A DNA stretch of 64,000 nt from Virgibacillus aidingensis (lineage in GTDB: Bacteria > Bacillota > Bacilli > Bacillales > Amphibacillaceae). The notes under the pieces were generated by a model, which ran no database searches, was not told the DNA's origin, and was given only the letters and a program-made list of their open reading frames with translations. Each line of letters opens with the position of its first letter. The first letter of the stretch is position 1. Position numbers and translations under genes: made by a program. The DNA lies in contig NZ_WIXN01000002.1 in NCBI RefSeq assembly GCF_010994035.1, positions 62,001-126,000 on the forward strand, read 5' to 3'. Positions 26,538 to 37,399 of the stretch are shown piece by piece.

Positions 26538-27098
26538 TCAATCATCTGTATCGATAAAAATAGTAAGGACCTTGGCGCCTTTGTTGTCAACAGGAATGAA
26601 GAGGTGAGTCTTTTTCCCATTAAAATAGGCAGTGTCCCCTTTTTCCATTTTGTGTTTCTCATCATTGTAAAGCAGTTCAATCGCACCTTCCAATATGTAA
26701 ATAAACTCGTCCTGGGAGTGCGTATATGGTTCATGCCGTAAGTTTGCATCTTTTGGTGTTACGTGGACAATTGTTGGTTCAATGCTGGAAAACTTCGTCC
26801 TGTTTGCCAGCAGTTCAAACGAATATCCCATATTTTCATCGCCAACTTTTAACTGCCTTTCTGATTTTGGAAGCAGCATAAGGTCTGTTTCAGGATGGCT
26901 GTCAAGCACCCAGGACAGGGAAACTCCCAGTGCATCACTGATTTTGGATAATGTTGCCACTGCAGATGCAGTCTGTCCATTTTCAATTTTTGACAGTAAA
27001 CTTTTGGATATACCGCATTTATCTGCGATTTGCTGCTGGGTTTTTTTATTACCCAGCCTGGCCTGCTTGATTTTTCTGCCAATATTATGTAAATCCAG
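26538..27098 (-). CDS. XRE-cupin transcriptional regulator with apparent CTG start
   Basis: 186 residues. The N-terminal helix-turn-helix (IGRKIKQARLGNKKTQQQIA, ISKSLLSKIENGQTASAVAT) is followed by a cupin sensor domain (LRHEPYTHSQDEFIYILEGAIELLY, EKGDTAYFNGKKTHLFIPV). The HTH-coding frame is open only back to a CTG at 27096-27098, which has AAAGGGGAGAG 5 bases upstream; no ATG, GTG or TTG lies at the N-terminus. The first usual start codon, the GTG at 26960, would delete most of the HTH. Such proteins regulate amino-acid, polyamine or sugar uptake; no target is adjacent. Confidence 0.8.
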   Translation of the reverse strand: MDLHNIGRKIKQARLGNKKTQQQIADKCGISKSLLSKIENGQTASAVATLSKISDALGVSLSWVLDSHPETDLMLLPKSERQLKVGDENMGYSFELLANRTKFSSIEPTIVHVTPKDANLRHEPYTHSQDEFIYILEGAIELLYNDEKHKMEKGDTAYFNGKKTHLFIPVDNKGAKVLTIFIDTDD

Positions 27099-27357
27099 CG
27101 GGACTCTCCCCTTTCTGACCGAAATGATTAAAAGTCATTATATCACAGAAAAGCAGGATTGCAGAAGGAAAAGGGTGTTTCGGCAATATCAATAAATTAT
27201 TCGGGATTGGAAAATTACATTATAATATTTCCATATACTGACGCTTCCATAAACATCAATAACTTTTCTCTATTGTGATGGACTGCCTGACTATACACGG
27301 CTTGGCGCCGGCTTTCTTTTAAATTTTTTGTTGCATTGGATTTTACTATGAAGCAAT

Positions 27358-27398
27358 GGAAAAAGCAGTCTCAACCATATCAATGGTTTTAAACTGCT
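27358..27398 (-). terminator. Terminator of the glycerol operon
   Basis: AGCAGT/ACTGCT with inner AACCAT/ATGGTT forms a long stem, followed by TTTTTCC on the minus strand; the 5' arm is inside the last glpP codons. Confidence 0.85.
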
Positions 27399-27955
27399 TT
27401 CCACAAATCTTGCCGTGACGTTGTAACTGCTTTGGCTCCTGCATCAATCGCTTGCTTAACATCATGTTCTGTTTCAATTAATCCACCTGCAATAATGTCA
27501 ATTCCTGTTTCTTCATGCACTTTCCGGATATAAGAAGGTATGATTCCCGGAAGAAGTTCAATTACATCCGGTTTAATCGTACGTGCAAGCTGCAAACTCG
27601 TATGAAGGGCGATCGTATCAAGCAGAAACAGTCGCTGTATCGCCATTATATTGTTCTTTTTAGCCGTTTTGAGCATATCCACTCGCGTAGAAATAATACC
27701 TGCAGGTTTAATTGTTTGTGATAAAAATTCAGCAGCATAACGATCATTTTTCAAACCTTGAACTAAATCTGCATGGAGGATCATTTTCTTATCCGCTTTT
27801 CTTGCGTACTTTCGCACACTCCCAAGTTGGGATATATGAAGCTCAAGGGCGACAAAAAACTTCTCATCTCTTTCCAGGACTTTCTCAAAATCCTGCATGT
27901 TTTTTACGGCCGGGATTATTGTTTGTCCATTAAACACTTCATCACACTCCATCAT
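27389..27955 (-). CDS. glpP: Glycerol operon antiterminator
   Basis: 188 residues. GlpP binds leader mRNA of glycerol genes when glycerol-3-phosphate is present and prevents termination. The typical family segments are visible: IPAVKNMQDFEKVLE, LHADLVQGL, AAEFLSQTIKPAGIISTR, IKPDVIELLPGIIP, and the phosphate-loop-like IIAGGLIETEHDVKQAIDAGAKAVTTS. The start ATG overlaps the glpD stop (ATGA), so translation is coupled. In B. subtilis glpP precedes glpFK; here it follows glpD. Its likely targets are the two leaders at 29.7 and 32.0 kb. Confidence 0.93.
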   Translation of the reverse strand: MMECDEVFNGQTIIPAVKNMQDFEKVLERDEKFFVALELHISQLGSVRKYARKADKKMILHADLVQGLKNDRYAAEFLSQTIKPAGIISTRVDMLKTAKKNNIMAIQRLFLLDTIALHTSLQLARTIKPDVIELLPGIIPSYIRKVHEETGIDIIAGGLIETEHDVKQAIDAGAKAVTTSRQDLWKAV

Positions 27956-29604
27956 TGATCAGGTATCATTATTTTCCACATATCATTAAGTTCAGCGATA
28001 CGCTTTGTTTTTTCCTCTTCTGACCAGTGAAGCTTCTCAGACATCGCTTCAACTACGGCATTTTTATTTTCCCGTGCCTTATCGATATCAAACAACATGT
28101 ATGATGTACGGCGGAGCAAAAAATCTACCGGTGTTAAAGCCATCTCGTATTCCAGAGCGTAACGAAGCGACGCCCAAACTGCTTTCGGAAGTTGAAATCG
28201 CTCTGCCTCTTCATCATCAAGGTACGTAAATACTTGAGATACGTTAGAACCGTAACGTTCCACTAATTCCCTTGAAGTTTTCCCGTCTAAACCAAGTTTC
28301 ATACCTGCACGTACGAACGTCTCGTTAAAAGATTTGAGTTCCTGGGAACCTCCAACATCGCCACCGGATAATACAAGATTTTTCGTTTGGCAATTTTTAT
28401 ATTTTATCCCAGTTTCCTTTTCCAATTCCTGAGCTACTATCGTGACAATGGAATCCGCCATTTTTCGATAGCCGGTTAATTTCCCCCCGGCGATCGTCAT
28501 TAACCCGCTAGCCGAATGAAAGATTTCATCCTTGCGGGAAATGTCTGTTGGGTCCTTTCCTTCCTCATGGATGAGCGGCCGTAATCCTGACCAGCTTGAT
28601 TCGACGTCATCCGCCGCAATATGATAACCGGGAAACATTGCGTTTGTTGCTTTTACAATATAATCAATGTCATCAGCGGTCACTCCCGGTTCCCGCGGGT
28701 CACCATCATAATTGCTTTCGGTCGTTCCCACGTACACTTTGTCCCCACGCGGAATAGCAAACATCATCCGCCCGTCCTTAAAGGGTGTATCAAAATAAAC
28801 CGCTTGCTGGAGCGGTAAACGCTTCTTGGATAAAACAACGTGGACACCTTTGGATAAGAGAATGGTTTTCCCGGTTTTCGAGCGATCCTGTTCCCGCAAA
28901 TGATCAACCCATGGGCCAGTCGCGTTAACGATCTTCTTTGCATATATATTAATCGCTTTATCTGTGATCATGTCACGGGCTACGACACCGATCACTTTGC
29001 CGTTATCATAAATGAACGATTCTGCTTTAACATAGTTTGCAAGGAGTGCCCCCTTCTCTGCCGCAGTTTTCGCTACTTCAAGCGTCAAGCGGGCATCATC
29101 GGTGCGATATTCCACATACATCCCTGCGCCGCGGAGATTTTTACCGGCTAAAATCGGTTCTTTTTTCCTGGTTTCTTTTGCACCCAGCATTGTGCGGCGT
29201 TCCGCTTTTTTCACGCCGGCAAGACGGTCATATATGGATAGTCCTATTGAGGTTGTAAACGAACCAAATGTCCCTCCTTTGTAGAAGGGTAACATCATTC
29301 GTACCGGTGTTGTCACATGTGGTGCATTCTCGTAAACGATTGCACGCTCTCTTCCGACTTCAGCCACCATTTTAAACTCCAAATTTTTCAGATATCTTAA
29401 ACCACCGTGCACAAGCTTCGTGGAACGACTCGAGGTCCCGGCAGCAAAATCCTGCATTTCAATCAGTCCTGTGTCAATACCGCGGGTTTGGGCATCAAGC
29501 GCAATACCTGCCCCTGTGATCCCTCCTCCTATAATCAATAAATCAAGGTTTAATTGCGTCATTTTATCTAATACAATTTCCCGTGAGTATGCTGAAGAAG
29601 TCAA
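27952..29604 (-). CDS. glpD: Aerobic glycerol-3-phosphate dehydrogenase
   Basis: 550 residues; oxidises glycerol-3-phosphate to dihydroxyacetone phosphate at the membrane and passes electrons to menaquinone. The FAD-binding IIGGGITGAGIALDAQTRGI, the FAD-family segment AAGTSSRSTKLVHGGLRYL and the C-terminal helical domain (LVERYGSNVSQV, TPVDFLLRRTSYMLFD) are intact. A TTG at 29604 preceded by AGGAGG at 7 bases is the start; the earlier in-frame TTG lies inside that ribosome site. It has its own promoter and a terminator leader. Confidence 0.95.
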   Translation of the reverse strand: MTSSAYSREIVLDKMTQLNLDLLIIGGGITGAGIALDAQTRGIDTGLIEMQDFAAGTSSRSTKLVHGGLRYLKNLEFKMVAEVGRERAIVYENAPHVTTPVRMMLPFYKGGTFGSFTTSIGLSIYDRLAGVKKAERRTMLGAKETRKKEPILAGKNLRGAGMYVEYRTDDARLTLEVAKTAAEKGALLANYVKAESFIYDNGKVIGVVARDMITDKAINIYAKKIVNATGPWVDHLREQDRSKTGKTILLSKGVHVVLSKKRLPLQQAVYFDTPFKDGRMMFAIPRGDKVYVGTTESNYDGDPREPGVTADDIDYIVKATNAMFPGYHIAADDVESSWSGLRPLIHEEGKDPTDISRKDEIFHSASGLMTIAGGKLTGYRKMADSIVTIVAQELEKETGIKYKNCQTKNLVLSGGDVGGSQELKSFNETFVRAGMKLGLDGKTSRELVERYGSNVSQVFTYLDDEEAERFQLPKAVWASLRYALEYEMALTPVDFLLRRTSYMLFDIDKARENKNAVVEAMSEKLHWSEEEKTKRIAELNDMWKIMIPDQ

Positions 29605-29631
29605 ATCAATTCCTCCTGTCAAAATTAATAC

Positions 29632-29695
29632 AAAAAAAGATCACAGACTCCCAAACGGCATGTCAGCCCGCCGTTTGTTTGCTGTGATCTACTCA
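29632..29695 (-). promoter_or_regulatory. glpD leader terminator, probable GlpP antitermination target
   Basis: On the minus strand AGATCACAG pairs with CTGTGATCT, with inner AAACGGC/GCCGTTT, followed by seven T residues, upstream of the glpD ribosome site. The stem is entered by TGAGTAGAT, a 9-mer that also precedes the hairpin at 31974-32028. Confidence 0.8.
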
Positions 29696-29727
29696 ATAAC
29701 TCCGATCATGTTTATCAACTTGTCTTT

Positions 29728-29756
29728 AGTATACGGCAAATAACTTTTATTGTAAA
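29728..29756 (-). promoter_or_regulatory. Sigma-A promoter of glpD
   Basis: TTTACA, 17 bases, TATACT on the minus strand, just behind the glpK stop. Confidence 0.8.
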
Positions 29757-29772
29757 GCGAAATGAATACGAT

Positions 29773-31588
<1,816 letters not shown>

Positions 31589-31973
31589 CCTTATACACTA
31601 AGCTTAGAACCCGCTCTCCGGAAATATACTACGCTTTCACCATTGGCACAAGTGCGACATCCGTTCAAACTCCTTTTGGTCGTTCTCTCGTTGTCTGCTT
31701 TGCCGCGGGCATCGGTAAGCCTCCTCGTGCTGATGCACTGCGGGGTCTACCGATGCCTTTGCTCCCGCTGGAGTCTACGTATATTTCCGGAGCTAATATG
31801 GTAGATTGTTCGTCTTTTCAATGTCTACTCAGAGTTCTGTCTCAGCCTCTTTAAAAATTTACTTTTAATTCATTCACCTCTCATAGCTTTGACCTAACCC
31901 TCCCTTTTTCCAATAAGTAAAGAGAACCCTTTCATTATACGTTGGATCAGAAAATAGATAGTATTGAGAGCAA

Positions 31974-32041
31974 TAAAAAAAATAGCTCAATTACAGATTG
32001 ATTTCCATCACTCTGTAAAAAAGCTATTCCTCATCTACTCA
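31974..32041 (-). promoter_or_regulatory. Leader terminator upstream of the symporter-glpK operon
   Basis: On the minus strand AATAGCT pairs with AGCTATT and TACAGA with TCTGTA, followed by eight T residues. TGAGTAGAT (32033-32041) precedes the stem, as in the glpD leader. With the promoter just upstream it makes a GlpP-type attenuator; alternatively it only ends the HMG-CoA lyase transcript. Confidence 0.65.
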
Positions 32042-32067
32042 TTAGCTTATTTATTAACTTTGAATTT

Positions 32068-32096
32068 ATTATACATAATTATTTTTTTATTGTAAA
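32068..32096 (-). promoter_or_regulatory. Strong sigma-A promoter of the glpK transcription unit
   Basis: TTTACA, 17 bases, TATAAT on the minus strand, the same layout as the glpD promoter and about 20-25 bases upstream of the leader hairpin. Confidence 0.8.
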
Positions 32097-32169
32097 CCCA
32101 TACATTAAATTAAAATCGAGCGTTTCCAGGAGTTGTTCACATTAATCCATATTTTAATAGTATTCTTTA

Positions 32170-33075
32170 TTATTGCTGTGCTGCAGCATATGCAACTGAT
32201 TTACTCGGCAAATCTTTTCCCAGTTTATTTTGAATATAAAGTGCTGCTTCCTGAAGTTTTTTCTCACATATTCCTGTTTTTATTCCAAGGCCGTGCATAA
32301 GGTATAAAATGTCGTTGGTAGCCACGTTTCCTGCGGCACCGGGAGCGTACGGGCATCCGCCAAGTCCGCCGACAGCACTGTCAAACCTTGTGATACCGTA
32401 TGCCATGGACGTCATGATATTGGCAATTGCCATGCCTCTAGTATCATGAAAATGCATGATGATCCGGTCTTTGGAATAACGATTCACCACAGCTTCAAGC
32501 AGCTCTTCCACCTGTGAAGGGACAGCAGTACCGATCGTATCTCCGAATGACAGGTCATCTACACCGCATTCCAGCAGCTGGTCACTTACGCGAATGACTG
32601 CATCAGGTGAAATCCTTCCTTCATACGGACAATCAAAGACAGTCGATACATAGCCGGTGACATGCTTTCCTGCTTTCTTTGCTTCCCGGATCACTTCGCC
32701 CAAAACCGGAAATGTATCATCAATGGACTTGTTTATATTCTTTTTATTGTGCGCCTCACTTGCCGACATAAATACGGAAGCCCCGTCAATACCGGTTTCC
32801 AAAGCCAGTTCAAGCCCCTTCATATTAGGCACGAGCGCAGAATAACGCACTTCGGGATTCCGTTTGATTTTTCTTCCTGCTTCATGGGCATCAGCAAGCT
32901 GCGGTATCCATTTCGGATGAACAAAAGAAGAGTATTCAATTTCTCTCACACCGGACTCAGAAAGCATATTAATCCAATTTACTTTGTCTGCTGTTGAAAT
33001 CCGCTTCTTCTCATTCTGCAAACCATCCCTTGGGCCAACTTCTTTAATTTGAACAAATTCCGGCCAACGTCCCAT
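32170..33075 (-). CDS. Hydroxymethylglutaryl-CoA lyase
   Basis: 301 residues; cleaves HMG-CoA to acetyl-CoA and acetoacetate, the last step of leucine breakdown. EVGPRDGLQNEKK holds the catalytic Arg/Asp, FVHPKWIPQLAD follows, and the family signature near the C-terminus, SAVGGLGGCPYAPGAAGNVATND, includes the active-site Cys. The metal His residues are in MHFHDTRG. No other leucine catabolic gene is adjacent, so it is isolated. The ATG at 33075 has GGGGAGGGA upstream; a 16-residue longer reading is less likely. Confidence 0.92.
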   Translation of the reverse strand: MGRWPEFVQIKEVGPRDGLQNEKKRISTADKVNWINMLSESGVREIEYSSFVHPKWIPQLADAHEAGRKIKRNPEVRYSALVPNMKGLELALETGIDGASVFMSASEAHNKKNINKSIDDTFPVLGEVIREAKKAGKHVTGYVSTVFDCPYEGRISPDAVIRVSDQLLECGVDDLSFGDTIGTAVPSQVEELLEAVVNRYSKDRIIMHFHDTRGMAIANIMTSMAYGITRFDSAVGGLGGCPYAPGAAGNVATNDILYLMHGLGIKTGICEKKLQEAALYIQNKLGKDLPSKSVAYAAAQQ

Positions 33076-33502
33076 AGTTATCCCTCCCCGGAGTTTTATT
33101 GCGAACCACCGCTTCAGCAACATCTCCTATTATATTGAATGCGCTTTCAGCACTTTTGTTACAGAAATGTCATCTATTTATTTTCCGCACCAATAACTTG
33201 CTTCCCATTTCTTATTCCCTTTTTGTTCTACCTTATAACAATTATATTCAATGACGTTTATCACTATTCAACCTTGTTGAATATACTATATAATAAATTT
33301 TCGGAATTTGCAATGGTGAATTGCATTTAATGGAAGATGAGAAGATGATTGGAGGCCTAAGCATTTGTGACGGTGGTACAGCATTTCCTCAACCGTCAAT
33401 ATGCATAACGGGGAAATAACTGCCGGCAGGACATAGATGGTAATTAATTTAAGGTTTCAAGCTCCCCAAAACGATGGACTTTATCCGTTACAGTATTTGA
33501 GT
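33076..33502. other. Intergenic region with a 17-bp inverted repeat
   Basis: No gene recognised. ATTCAAC and GTTGAAT (33266-33282, 3-base centre) form a perfect inverted repeat upstream of the HMG-CoA lyase gene and next to AT-rich promoter-like sequence on both strands; it could be an operator for an unlinked regulator. Confidence 0.4.
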
Positions 33503-33557
33503 AAAAAAAGATGCGGTGTCAGGAGCGTTTATCCCCCTGACACCGCATCTTTTTTTA
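33503..33557. terminator. Strong bidirectional terminator
   Basis: Perfect 15-bp arms (AGATGCGGTGTCAGG with its complement), flanked by A7 on the left and T7 on the right. It ends the FMN reductase transcript on the minus strand. Confidence 0.93.
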
Positions 33558-33569
33558 TTCACTCTGATT

Positions 33570-34148
33570 TTAGTTAGTTACTTTCTCTTTTCTTACTGTT
33601 TTCAATGCCTGGCTCCAGGCAATTACCTGGTCCAGCATGCCATTTGCATTTGCTGCATGATAATCAGCAGGTTTGAACTCGGTAAAATCAACAAAGTCTG
33701 TCATCAGTGAGAATGTCACTGCTGTTTGCACATCCGCAACCTGAAGTTCCCCAAAAATCAAACGAAGATTTTCATGGGCACGTGTACCGCCAAGGCTGCC
33801 ATAGCCTACGAAGCCTGCTGCTTTATTGGCAACTTCCGGTTTTAAGTGGTCAAGTGCGTTTTTCAGTGCACCGCCGACTGCGTGATTGTATTCCGGCGCT
33901 ATAAAAATATAGCCGTCAAAACTGTTCATTTTCTCTGACCATGCCTGAATGATTTGCTCTGCTTTTGACTGTTCATCCTCCGGCAATGCCTCTCCCAGCA
34001 TTGGTAATTTATAATCAGCAAGGTCGACGAGCTCATAGGATACGTCCTGATCATTGCGTTTTGTTGCAAAATCATACATCCAGTTTGCAACAGCTTCCCC
34101 GTTGCGGCCTTGACGTACACTTCCTAAAACAATTCCTATCTTTAACAT
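33570..34148 (-). CDS. NADPH-dependent FMN reductase family protein
   Basis: 192 residues with a flavodoxin-like fold: LKIGIVLGSVRQGRNGEAVANW binds the FMN phosphate, and PEYNHAVGGALKNALDHL is the second FMN segment. Members reduce FMN, quinones, azo dyes or chromate; the physiological substrate is not shown. Start ATG with AGGAGG 8 bases upstream. Monocistronic between its own terminator and an AT-rich promoter region. Confidence 0.88.
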   Translation of the reverse strand: MLKIGIVLGSVRQGRNGEAVANWMYDFATKRNDQDVSYELVDLADYKLPMLGEALPEDEQSKAEQIIQAWSEKMNSFDGYIFIAPEYNHAVGGALKNALDHLKPEVANKAAGFVGYGSLGGTRAHENLRLIFGELQVADVQTAVTFSLMTDFVDFTEFKPADYHAANANGMLDQVIAWSQALKTVRKEKVTN

Positions 34149-34305
34149 ATGAAAATTCCTCCTGGCGTTATATTTATAATGAATTCATTATTTTTGAATT
34201 CATATCTATTTAAACAATATTTATTCTAACACCTTGAAATATAATTTGCAATAGAAATTGATTATTTTTTATCATATAGTTATAAAAAGTAAGTTACGAT
34301 TTGTT

Positions 34306-34329
34306 AAAAAGACCTGCTCCCGGCAGGCC
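34306..34329 (-). terminator. Terminator of the spx-like gene
   Basis: GGCCTGC/GCAGGTC stem followed by TTTTTAAC on the minus strand. Confidence 0.75.
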
Positions 34330-34357
34330 TTAACCTGAGCAGCACTTCTATGAATGC

Positions 34358-34768
34358 CTACCCTTTGGCAATTTGAACATTATTCAGCTGCCACTGAAGA
34401 AACTGATGTTTCCGCGTTTTTCTTGGAACGAATTGGCGGATATCATCTTCATGATAACCTACCTGAATACGCTTTTCATCAATAATAATGGGACTGCGCA
34501 TAAGACTGGGGTGTTGTTGTATAATGTTGAGTAGTTCCTTAAGCGGAAGTGAGTCCAGATCCATATTAAGATCCTTATACACTTTGGATCGTGTTGCGAT
34601 AATTTCATCCGTCCCTTCCAAAGTCATCCGAAGAATGGAATGAAGCTCTCCAATGGTTAACGGCTGCCTCAGGATATTTCTTTCCACAAAACTGATTCCG
34701 TGATTATCCAGCCAATCTTTGGCTTTCCTTGTCGATGAGCATGGGGTTCCATATAACGTTACTGTCAT
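34358..34768 (-). CDS. Spx-type regulator lacking the second redox cysteine
   Basis: 136 residues in the ArsC/Spx thioredoxin-like fold. Compared with B. subtilis Spx (CTSC at residues 10-13) the motif here is CSST, so the disulfide switch cannot form. The residues used to bind the RNA polymerase alpha subunit are retained: the Gly in TLEGTDEIIATRSKV and Arg in IIIDEKRIQVGY. The end, FVPRKTRKHQFLQWQL, is Spx-like. It may be constitutively active or respond to another signal such as proteolysis; that is inference. It is about 100 bases downstream of the TetR gene on the same strand, so the two may share a transcript. Confidence 0.8.
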   Translation of the reverse strand: MTVTLYGTPCSSTRKAKDWLDNHGISFVERNILRQPLTIGELHSILRMTLEGTDEIIATRSKVYKDLNMDLDSLPLKELLNIIQQHPSLMRSPIIIDEKRIQVGYHEDDIRQFVPRKTRKHQFLQWQLNNVQIAKG

Positions 34769-34865
34769 GTATCATACCTCGTCTCTTTCATTTTCATTGT
34801 ACTTTTTTCACATACTTCTTTTTTAAAAAAGCGGAGAAATAACCACCTCTTCTATTCTCTAAACT

Positions 34866-35488
34866 TTACTCTTCTGTCTTTCGGTACAGCCCATATTTCA
34901 ACAGCGTCAGTTCAGATGTATAGTTATTTATTGCTTCCTCATCGGTTAAATCCCTGGAAAACTTCTCGATGAAATTACGAATGGTAACGGAGGTAAGGAT
35001 TTGCATAACATAGAATAACTCCTTATCTTCGGAGATATTCAAGTATTTTTTATTAATTAATGGGCTGATCTTATCCAGCGAATCATCCATCATGCTGCTG
35101 CTGAACATGCCCGCAAAAGTGTGTTCCACTTTATGTGTCATATTTAGAAGGGCATTCTTCAAAAAGGGCAGATTCTTTTTATCAGGGGCATCGGAAATTA
35201 TATCTTGAAACATCCCCGCCATGGCTTTAAACAAGTCCCCGCCATGCTGCTTCAAGAGCAAAGTAAAGTGTTCCTGCCGTTGTTTTGTATGCTCTTTTAA
35301 CAAATAAAAAAAGCATCTTCTTTGTTGTCAAAGTATTGATAAAAACTCCCCCTTGGAATCCCTGCATCCTGTACCATGTTTGCGACGGATGCCTCGAACA
35401 GCGGAACCCTGGAAAACTCCTTTTCCACTGCATCAAGCAGGATTGTCTTCTTATCCTCGGGTAAGTTAAAAAACGTTTGCTTTGGCAT
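34866..35488 (-). pseudogene. TetR family regulator split by a frameshift in a T7 run
   Basis: The first frame (35488 to 35297, 63 codons) holds the TetR helix-turn-helix: FEASVANMVQDAGIPRGSFYQYFDNKEDAFF. It then meets a TGT TAA. The second frame (35303 to 34866) continues exactly with LLKEHTKQRQEHFTLLLKQHGG and the C-terminal ligand-binding helices. The sequence at the joint is GC, seven T, ATTTG; eight T residues would restore a 207-residue protein ending FFYLLKEH. This is a loss mutation, phase variation or a homopolymer sequencing error. Three palindromic sites and a promoter precede the gene. Confidence 0.85.
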
Positions 35489-35513
35489 TGCTGACCTCCA
35501 TTACTTACTGCAA

Positions 35514-35586
35514 ATGACATAATGTCATACTTAAATGATAAATGACACTGTGTCGTATGTCAACAGTTTTTTGTGACACCATGTCA
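35514..35586 (-). promoter_or_regulatory. TetR promoter with three operator-like palindromes
   Basis: Palindromes ATGACATAATGTCAT (35514-35528), TGACACTGTGTCG (35543-35555) and TGACACCATGTCA (35574-35586) share the core GACAY-GTC. On the minus strand TTGACA, a 17-base spacer containing the middle palindrome, and TATCAT form a sigma-A promoter. Autoregulation by the adjacent TetR gene is inferred. Confidence 0.75.
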
Positions 35587-35591
35587 TTTTT

Positions 35592-35891
35592 TTATAGACT
35601 TTTCCCCTTCTCCTTAATTTGGGTTTTAAATGCATCAATAAAAGGCTTTGGTGATGCTTTCACTGTATAGGGAAATACGCCTTTTAATGTATGCAAGTAA
35701 AGAATGCCGCCTTTGCCCGCTACTTCTTTGTATGACACATCAAGTACGTCCTTAATTGGAAATTCCCTGCGCTTCGTAACTACTTTTTCATCGTACAGGT
35801 AGATCATCCGCTCTTCTTCTTCATCCCATTGCTCAATACTGCTCATTTTCCGTTCCACTTTTACATAAGGCTGCTTGGCAATTAACCCCAT
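35592..35891 (-). CDS. Small PH-like domain protein, unknown
   Basis: 99 residues, beta-rich: VKVERKMSSIEQWDEEEERM, IYLYDEKVVTKRREFPIKDV, LDVSYKEVAGKGGILYLHT, then a C-terminal helix (KPFIDAFKTQIKEKGKS). The strand pattern and final helix resemble the bacterial PH-like fold seen in several Bacillus proteins (YcxB-like or related). It is 28 bases behind the CNNM/CorC gene, with AGGAGG, and probably co-transcribed with it. Function unknown. Confidence 0.6.
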   Translation of the reverse strand: MGLIAKQPYVKVERKMSSIEQWDEEEERMIYLYDEKVVTKRREFPIKDVLDVSYKEVAGKGGILYLHTLKGVFPYTVKASPKPFIDAFKTQIKEKGKSL

Positions 35892-35919
35892 TTAATTCCT
35901 CCTGTCATATCTCCTGCCG

Positions 35920-37164
35920 CTAATCGGCTGAGATTGTTTTCTCCTCTTTCTTAATTTGCACTCGGCTTAACGTTCTTTCTTCTGTATTCAATATGGTGAA
36001 AACAAGACCATCTTTTTTAATTGTTTCCCCTTCCTCGGGAAAATAGTTAAATTCCTTCAGCAAATAGCCGCTGAGCACATCCTCCTCTTCAGGGATCTGT
36101 GTGTGGAAAATTGTATTCAACCGGTTAAGCGGTATTTTTCCATGGCAGATTATTTCCGTATCTGTTACATTTTCCACCAGTGCTTCATTTGCATCGTCCA
36201 TTTCATCTTCTATTTCCAGACCCAGAAGTGCTTCAATGATATCCTCATGTGTGATGATACCCTCTGTACCTCCATATTCATCCAGTACAATTGCCATATG
36301 TTTTTTCTCCTGCATCATTTTGCGGAACACCCACTCAATCGAATGAAACTCAAAAACGATGAGCGGATCCATGTCACTATAGCTTTCCAGTGTTCTTTCC
36401 GGTTCTATCGACCAGGAAAGCAAGTATTTCGAATGAAACACACCAACAATGGTATCAATATTTTCGTCATAGATAGGATATCTTGTAAATGGATTCTCGA
36501 TGGCAATATTGCGCACTTCTTCAAAGTCCGCAGTTTGCGGCAAGCCCATAATATCTACACGGGGGGTTTTCAATGCATCTTTTACATTTAAGTCCTGAAA
36601 TTCCAATACTCCTTTAATCCGGTGAGATTCTTCTTTCTTAAAAATCCCCTCTGTTCTTGCAATATCAACCATCGCCCGGATTTCATCCCGGGAAACAGAA
36701 GCCTCTGTCTGCTCGCCTTTGGAGAGAACACGAACAATGAAGTTAGTAATCACATTCAGTAAAAATGTAATCGGTTTTAAAATCAGAATAACAAATCGAA
36801 TAACCGGATATATCACATAAGCAATCCGATCAGGGAATGCTGCTGCAATAGATTTTGGGATTACCTCGGCAAACACAATAATTACTATCGTTAATATTGC
36901 CGATGCCACCGCAACATTCCATCCATAGTCAATGGCAACCATTGTTACCAATGTTGGGAGTAAAATGTTTGCAATATTATTTCCGATAAGAATGGATGTA
37001 ATAAACTGTTCCGGTTTGGAAACAAGGTTTAACAGCTTTTTCGATTTTTTATCCTTATTCCTTGCTCTTGTTTCCAGCTTCATTTTATTTGTTGCTGTCA
37101 GAGCTGTTTCACTGCCCGAAAAAAATAATGACACAAACAGTAATGCAATGATTGCGATAGTCAC
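35920..37164 (-). CDS. CNNM/CorC-type transport protein (hemolysin C family)
   Basis: 414 residues. Residues 1-140 are the DUF21 membrane domain with three helices and the short SGSETALTATNKMKLE motif; IVIVFAEVIPKSIAAA is a family signature. Two CBS domains follow (about 205-320: TPRVDIMGL, PFTRYPIYDENIDTIVGVFH, MAIVLDEYGGTEGIITHEDIIEALLG), and then the CorC_HlyC domain. Relatives export magnesium or other divalent ions; the hemolysin name is historical. Start GTG with GGAGG upstream. Confidence 0.9.
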   Translation of the reverse strand: MTIAIIALLFVSLFFSGSETALTATNKMKLETRARNKDKKSKKLLNLVSKPEQFITSILIGNNIANILLPTLVTMVAIDYGWNVAVASAILTIVIIVFAEVIPKSIAAAFPDRIAYVIYPVIRFVILILKPITFLLNVITNFIVRVLSKGEQTEASVSRDEIRAMVDIARTEGIFKKEESHRIKGVLEFQDLNVKDALKTPRVDIMGLPQTADFEEVRNIAIENPFTRYPIYDENIDTIVGVFHSKYLLSWSIEPERTLESYSDMDPLIVFEFHSIEWVFRKMMQEKKHMAIVLDEYGGTEGIITHEDIIEALLGLEIEDEMDDANEALVENVTDTEIICHGKIPLNRLNTIFHTQIPEEEDVLSGYLLKEFNYFPEEGETIKKDGLVFTILNTEERTLSRVQIKKEEKTISAD

Positions 37165-37399
37165 GCTTTACTTCCTCCTGATTGGGAAGAGATCCACTGC
37201 TTCAGCTTCTCCCCTATATTTATAGGTATATTAGCTTTATCATAAAGGAATTGCGTAAATTATAAAAGTAATTTGCAGATGAAAGGAAAAAGGATTTTCA
37301 TACATGTTTTATATCATTTTGGATAAATTATAGAAACAGGTACGCTGTTACATTAATGCAAATTTAATTGGGGCACGCTGCCTGTAAAGGAGGGTTTTC

